From NCBI GenBank assembly GCA_025667525.1, contig CM046877.1:620758580-620822579 (forward strand): a DNA stretch of 64,000 nt, in the 5' to 3' direction. The translations under genes and the position numbers were made by a program. This document shows positions 60,820 through 64,000 of the stretch, piece after piece. The notes under the pieces are model-generated. The model made no database searches, was not told the origin of the DNA, and was given only the letters and a program-made list of their open reading frames with translations. Numbering within the stretch: position 1 is the stretch's first letter; each line of letters starts with the position of its first letter. This DNA comes from Glebionis coronaria. Its lineage: Eukaryota > Streptophyta > Magnoliopsida > Asterales > Asteraceae.

Positions 60820-60960
60820 ACCCTAAGGTCGATTGGACATGTTGTCAATACGTGGAGGAGAATAACGGTCATGAATGGTGATTTGTTTACGCCGACGGTA
60901 GTCGACACATAATCTCATGGTACCGTCCTTCTCCTTGTAAGTTCTTATGGAATGTATGGG
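60820..60960 (-). pseudogene. Chromovirus reverse transcriptase fragment
   Basis: Minus-strand reading gives KEKDGTMRLCVDYR, then KQITIHDRYSPPRID, which matches the start of the RT palm in chromoviruses. Frame breaks follow on both sides and no YVDD is found nearby. Confidence 0.7.
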
Positions 60961-63330
60961 AAGATTTTGGAATAATCAACTAGCTATGCGTAAAAGACTT
61001 AAGTGGTCGTGTCTTAGTGACAGATAGAAAATTTTAGTAATCATGGCTAAGAAATCACGTGCTTGGAAAGCATAGATAATTTGTACAGATTTTCCCGATG
61101 GAAAAATCAAGCTGAATGTATTCAGGAGCCTGAACATTACTGTACATAATTATGAATCGTAGCATGGTGTGCTGTTCATAGTACATAATTAGGATAAAAT
61201 TCATCTCGTGTCTGTCCGAGGAAATGCGTTAGCAGCTTGGATCTCATCATTAAGCTGAAGGAAAACCTTCGTATACGTGGGAATACGAAAGGCGTCCTTC
61301 ATGGTCATGAATATATGAAATATGGTGAAAGAAATGAAAGTGACATCGACAACGTGACAGTTCTCACTGATGCGTCGGTAATGGTATTGAAATTCTTGTG
61401 GCCTGATTAATACATGGCACAACAAAATGGATATACCCTTGGAGGGTACCCTGAATTTCTTAGAAATGTTCCATAGTTGGACGTGAGTCATGTGTCATGA
61501 CTCGTTTCTTGGAACTATAAGCATGACATATGTCTTGACTGGTGTTTTGACATGTGTCTTCAGAAAGTATACATGAGACATGTGTCTTGACTGATGTCTT
61601 GACATGTGCCTTCAGAAAGTATACGTGAGACATGTGTCTTGACCGATGTCTTGACATGTGTCTCGAGACGTAATTCAATAGAACTACTATATTAGGTTAT
61701 TATGCAAGACTTGGCGGATCGGTTGGACTACTGATCCTTTGTATGTCTGATCACGTCCGCGGCCAGAGTCTCGGTTGTGATTTCTAGGATAGTTGTTGTC
61801 ATAGTAGTGGTTACTATCGTCTTGTCTGTCAGTTCCATGATGGTCATTCTCATGACCGTGATTCATGTACTATTCAGCTGAGTGGCCGGCTGGTACCGGT
61901 TTGCACTCATATGGCTGAAATGACAGCCGAATGACGTGTGACATGTAACTAAGAATTAGGGACAATGATTGATGGGAATCGTCTGATGGTGAAGCATCTT
62001 ATCGTCCAATTGCTTTGCTCCGACGCCTTTGTCTTCGTCTTGTAGGATCTCCCGGTTGTGAACAGCATCCGCATCTCGTAGCGTCTCCGAACGTCAGCAG
62101 CATCAACCTTTAGTAACATCTCCAAGCTATGAGCGGCATTGGCAATCTTGTAGAATATCAGCAAGTGAACATACGCGTGAGATGATTTAGAATCGACTAG
62201 CGAATACTCGTGTAGTATTGCAAGTGAAATACACCTGGATTTATGTACGTGTAATACACATGGAACACGGTACATGGAGTACACGTTGAATGCACATGAA
62301 ATGATCGGTATGGGGTCGATCATTTGTCATGATTTAAGGGAAGTATACCGGTTAAACGGTTAGGAAAACCATCATGATAACCTGGCAGTATTAGCATAGA
62401 CATCATTCTGGTTGTAACGGAAACGTTAAAGTGTGGTTACACCAAATTCAACGATGATTTGCCTGACAGCATGATCAATGAAAACCAACCATGACTATCA
62501 TGAAAGCAGGATTCAATGAAATCTAACAATGTCTTGCAGGACAGCGTAAATAACAAAATAGGCGTAAAACATAATCAACATGAAGACGGAATTATCATGA
62601 AGAAACATGAAACCATCTATCACGAAGAAGTGTATAACATAATCAGCATGAAACTGAAGTTAACCATGACAGTATGAAAACATACTTGACATAAAAAACA
62701 TAATAACTTATGAGGGGACATGAAAAAAAAATTTATGCCAATTTAAATCATGAGAAAAATTTTATGCATGAAAAACAGTGCATGCATGCGTAATGTAGTT
62801 TCTAAAACCTTTATATGTGCGAGGGAACACCTATGGGTCGGTTCCAAAACAAAATACATGGTGAGGGGACGCCTATGGGTCGGTCCCAAAGTTAAAAGTT
62901 TCGATAAAAGCACATGCGACTAAATAGGGCCAGTCCTGTACCAACCATTACTTAGTCATAATCCCTGCAACAATGAAACATGAAACATAAATAAATGAAA
63001 CTCATCTGTCAAAACTTATCAGAAAATTTTTTATGTGACTAATTATGAACTACCGGGGTTCAGTCCACATAGCCACAGTTCACGAGGAACATTATACATG
63101 AAACAGTGACACATAACTAAATACGAATGACGGTTGTCCATCCATATTAGTAAAACAATATCGATGAAAACATCAAGGTTAAAACCTCAAGGTGCTGAAA
63201 ACATCATGGTTAAAACAACAATGCGCTAAAAACATCAATACGTGGAATAACAAACGTTGGCTTAGGAAGCTCCTGGTGACTACCCACTAGTCACAGGTCG
63301 AGTTTTAGAGCCTACAGGTTTAAGCCTTGG
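60961..63330 (-). pseudogene. Decayed chromovirus gag/protease region with repeats
   Basis: A basic Asn/His/Arg/Asp-rich stretch at about 61870-61740 (NNYPRNHNRDSGRGRDQ) is compatible with the nucleocapsid side of gag. Three or so 66-bp repeats lie at 61497-61675. The rest, to the PBS, is stop-ridden. A short duplicated CCTATGGGTCGGT block lies at about 62830 and 62871. Confidence 0.45.
61497..61675. repeat. 66-bp tandem repeats, about three units
   Basis: Units share ATGTGTCTTGACTGATGTC and TTCAGAAAGTATAC. The arms GACATGTGTC and GACACATGTC inside make small hairpins. Confidence 0.8.
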
Positions 63331-63342
63331 CTCTGATACCAT
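63331..63342 (-). promoter_or_regulatory. Primer-binding site of the chromovirus
   Basis: TGGTATCAGAGC on the minus strand, four bases from the LTR; an exact Met-tRNA-type PBS. Confidence 0.85.
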
Positions 63343-63346
63343 AATT

Positions 63347-64000
63347 GTAACACCCCATTTTGATAAATGGAATGTCACGCGTAATTATGGCGTGTCATCA
63401 AAGCATACAAGGATAAATGCCTAAACATTACACGACCATAGGGAAAACCGGAATCAAACATCGGTTCCCAAACATAAGCCCAAAACATAAATAAAGTAAA
63501 TGAACAAAAAGGAAGACTAGACAAGCATAAATATGAAGGCAAGAGGAGAAGGAATCTAATGTAGCTCCCATATGCGTGTCCTCCAAATGCTCCAATCAGT
63601 CCTTGAGTACCTGCCGTTTTGGGACATGGAAAGGAAAGTAACGGCTGAGCAAAACACTCAGTGCACGGATATAGACATAGTATAAATGACTAAAACATAA
63701 TAAAGACTTAATAGCAGCGGAAATGTATAAGTCCTGGAAAACCTGGAACATGTTCATAAAACTGGTTTTATAGTTTGAAAAGCCTTATGTTTATCTTATG
63801 AAAACTGTTTAACATATTTTACCATTAGCCAATATAGGTCATGAAAATCAACCGTGCATGAATACTTGGAGGGGTGACCTCATCATGCAAATTAGAGGGA
63901 CTGCCTCTAATTTAATATACTGGTTTTTGGGTAGGAGGGATCAGCTCCTTGTGAAGGATGCAAGGCCCACACCACATTCACCATGAAATCCTGAATAAAA
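63347..64000 (-). repeat. 5' LTR of the chromovirus, cut by the window edge
   Basis: The first 654 bp in plus orientation are collinear with 38555-39208 with a handful of substitutions and a short deletion (near 63571). The remaining 2.3 kb and the outer duplication lie outside. Confidence 0.88.

Larger units (their letters stand above)
38555..64000 (-). mobile_element. Degraded Tekay/Del-like chromovirus, split by Athila, truncated
   Basis: The 3' LTR (38555-41553) and the start of the 5' LTR (63347 to the window end) share TGTAACACCCC and run in parallel for 650 bp with few differences. Next to the right LTR is the PBS TGGTATCAGAGC. Next to the left one is the polypurine tract TTTTTAGGGGGGAAGAGT. 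The element's own interior is only 41554-41648 plus 59174-63346, about 4.3 kb. It shows minus-strand remnants of gag, RT and a chromodomain. The 5-bp flank at the left is AACCT; its partner lies outside the window. Confidence 0.85.

Overview
The window looks like nuclear DNA of a flowering plant, most likely a daisy-family (Asteraceae) species. It is AT-rich, has long (TA)n microsatellites, and nearly all of it is nested transposable elements. The family assignment is a recognition call: the Copia gag-like protein at 33630-35744 and the Gypsy antisense protein at 24280-27001 resemble types I know from Asteraceae. No database was consulted.

Region 1 (1-10.0 kb) is the only part with a plausible host gene. 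Four (TA)n tracts alternate with small inverted-repeat elements (about 2.0-3.1 kb). A Stowaway-like MITE (3131-3610) and two more MITEs (about 4214-4478 and 4853-5181) follow. On the minus strand at 5707-6639 is a secreted protein with two DUF26 (Gnk2-like) domains, probably the first exon of a former cysteine-rich receptor-like kinase gene. At about 6820-9970 lies a DNA element with long inverted arms packed with palindromes built on TGAGTCA.

Region 2 (10.0-29.0 kb) is an old, degraded Copia gag fragment hit by two later insertions. One is a 4.15-kb minus-strand Copia element (12790-16941, 5-bp duplication TATAT). The other is a 10.4-kb plus-strand Tat-type Gypsy element (17498-27860, duplication AAGCA) with gag, protease, RT-RNase H, a second RNase H, integrase, an 80-bp tandem array and an antisense gene with its own TATA box.

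Region 3 (29019-38138) is a minus-strand Copia-type element with 299-bp LTRs, duplication AAAGG, a gag-like ORF and no pol. The space normally filled by pol holds an array of roughly 150-bp units, most of which contain three stem-loops.

Region 4 (38555 to past the window end) is a degraded minus-strand chromovirus (Tekay/Del-like) with 3.0-kb LTRs. Its 5' LTR runs off the right edge. Just inside its polypurine tract sits a 17.5-kb Athila-type Gypsy element (41649-59168, duplication GTAAG) with 4.6-kb LTRs and a gag-pol frame broken by only one in-frame stop. Each Athila LTR carries a tRNA-like segment.

The relative order is partly readable. Athila is younger than the chromovirus, and the 4.15-kb Copia and the Tat element are both younger than the Copia gag fragment they split. 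All pol genes except Athila's are clearly broken. Boundaries were read by eye from LTR ends, primer-binding sites, polypurine tracts and target-site duplications.
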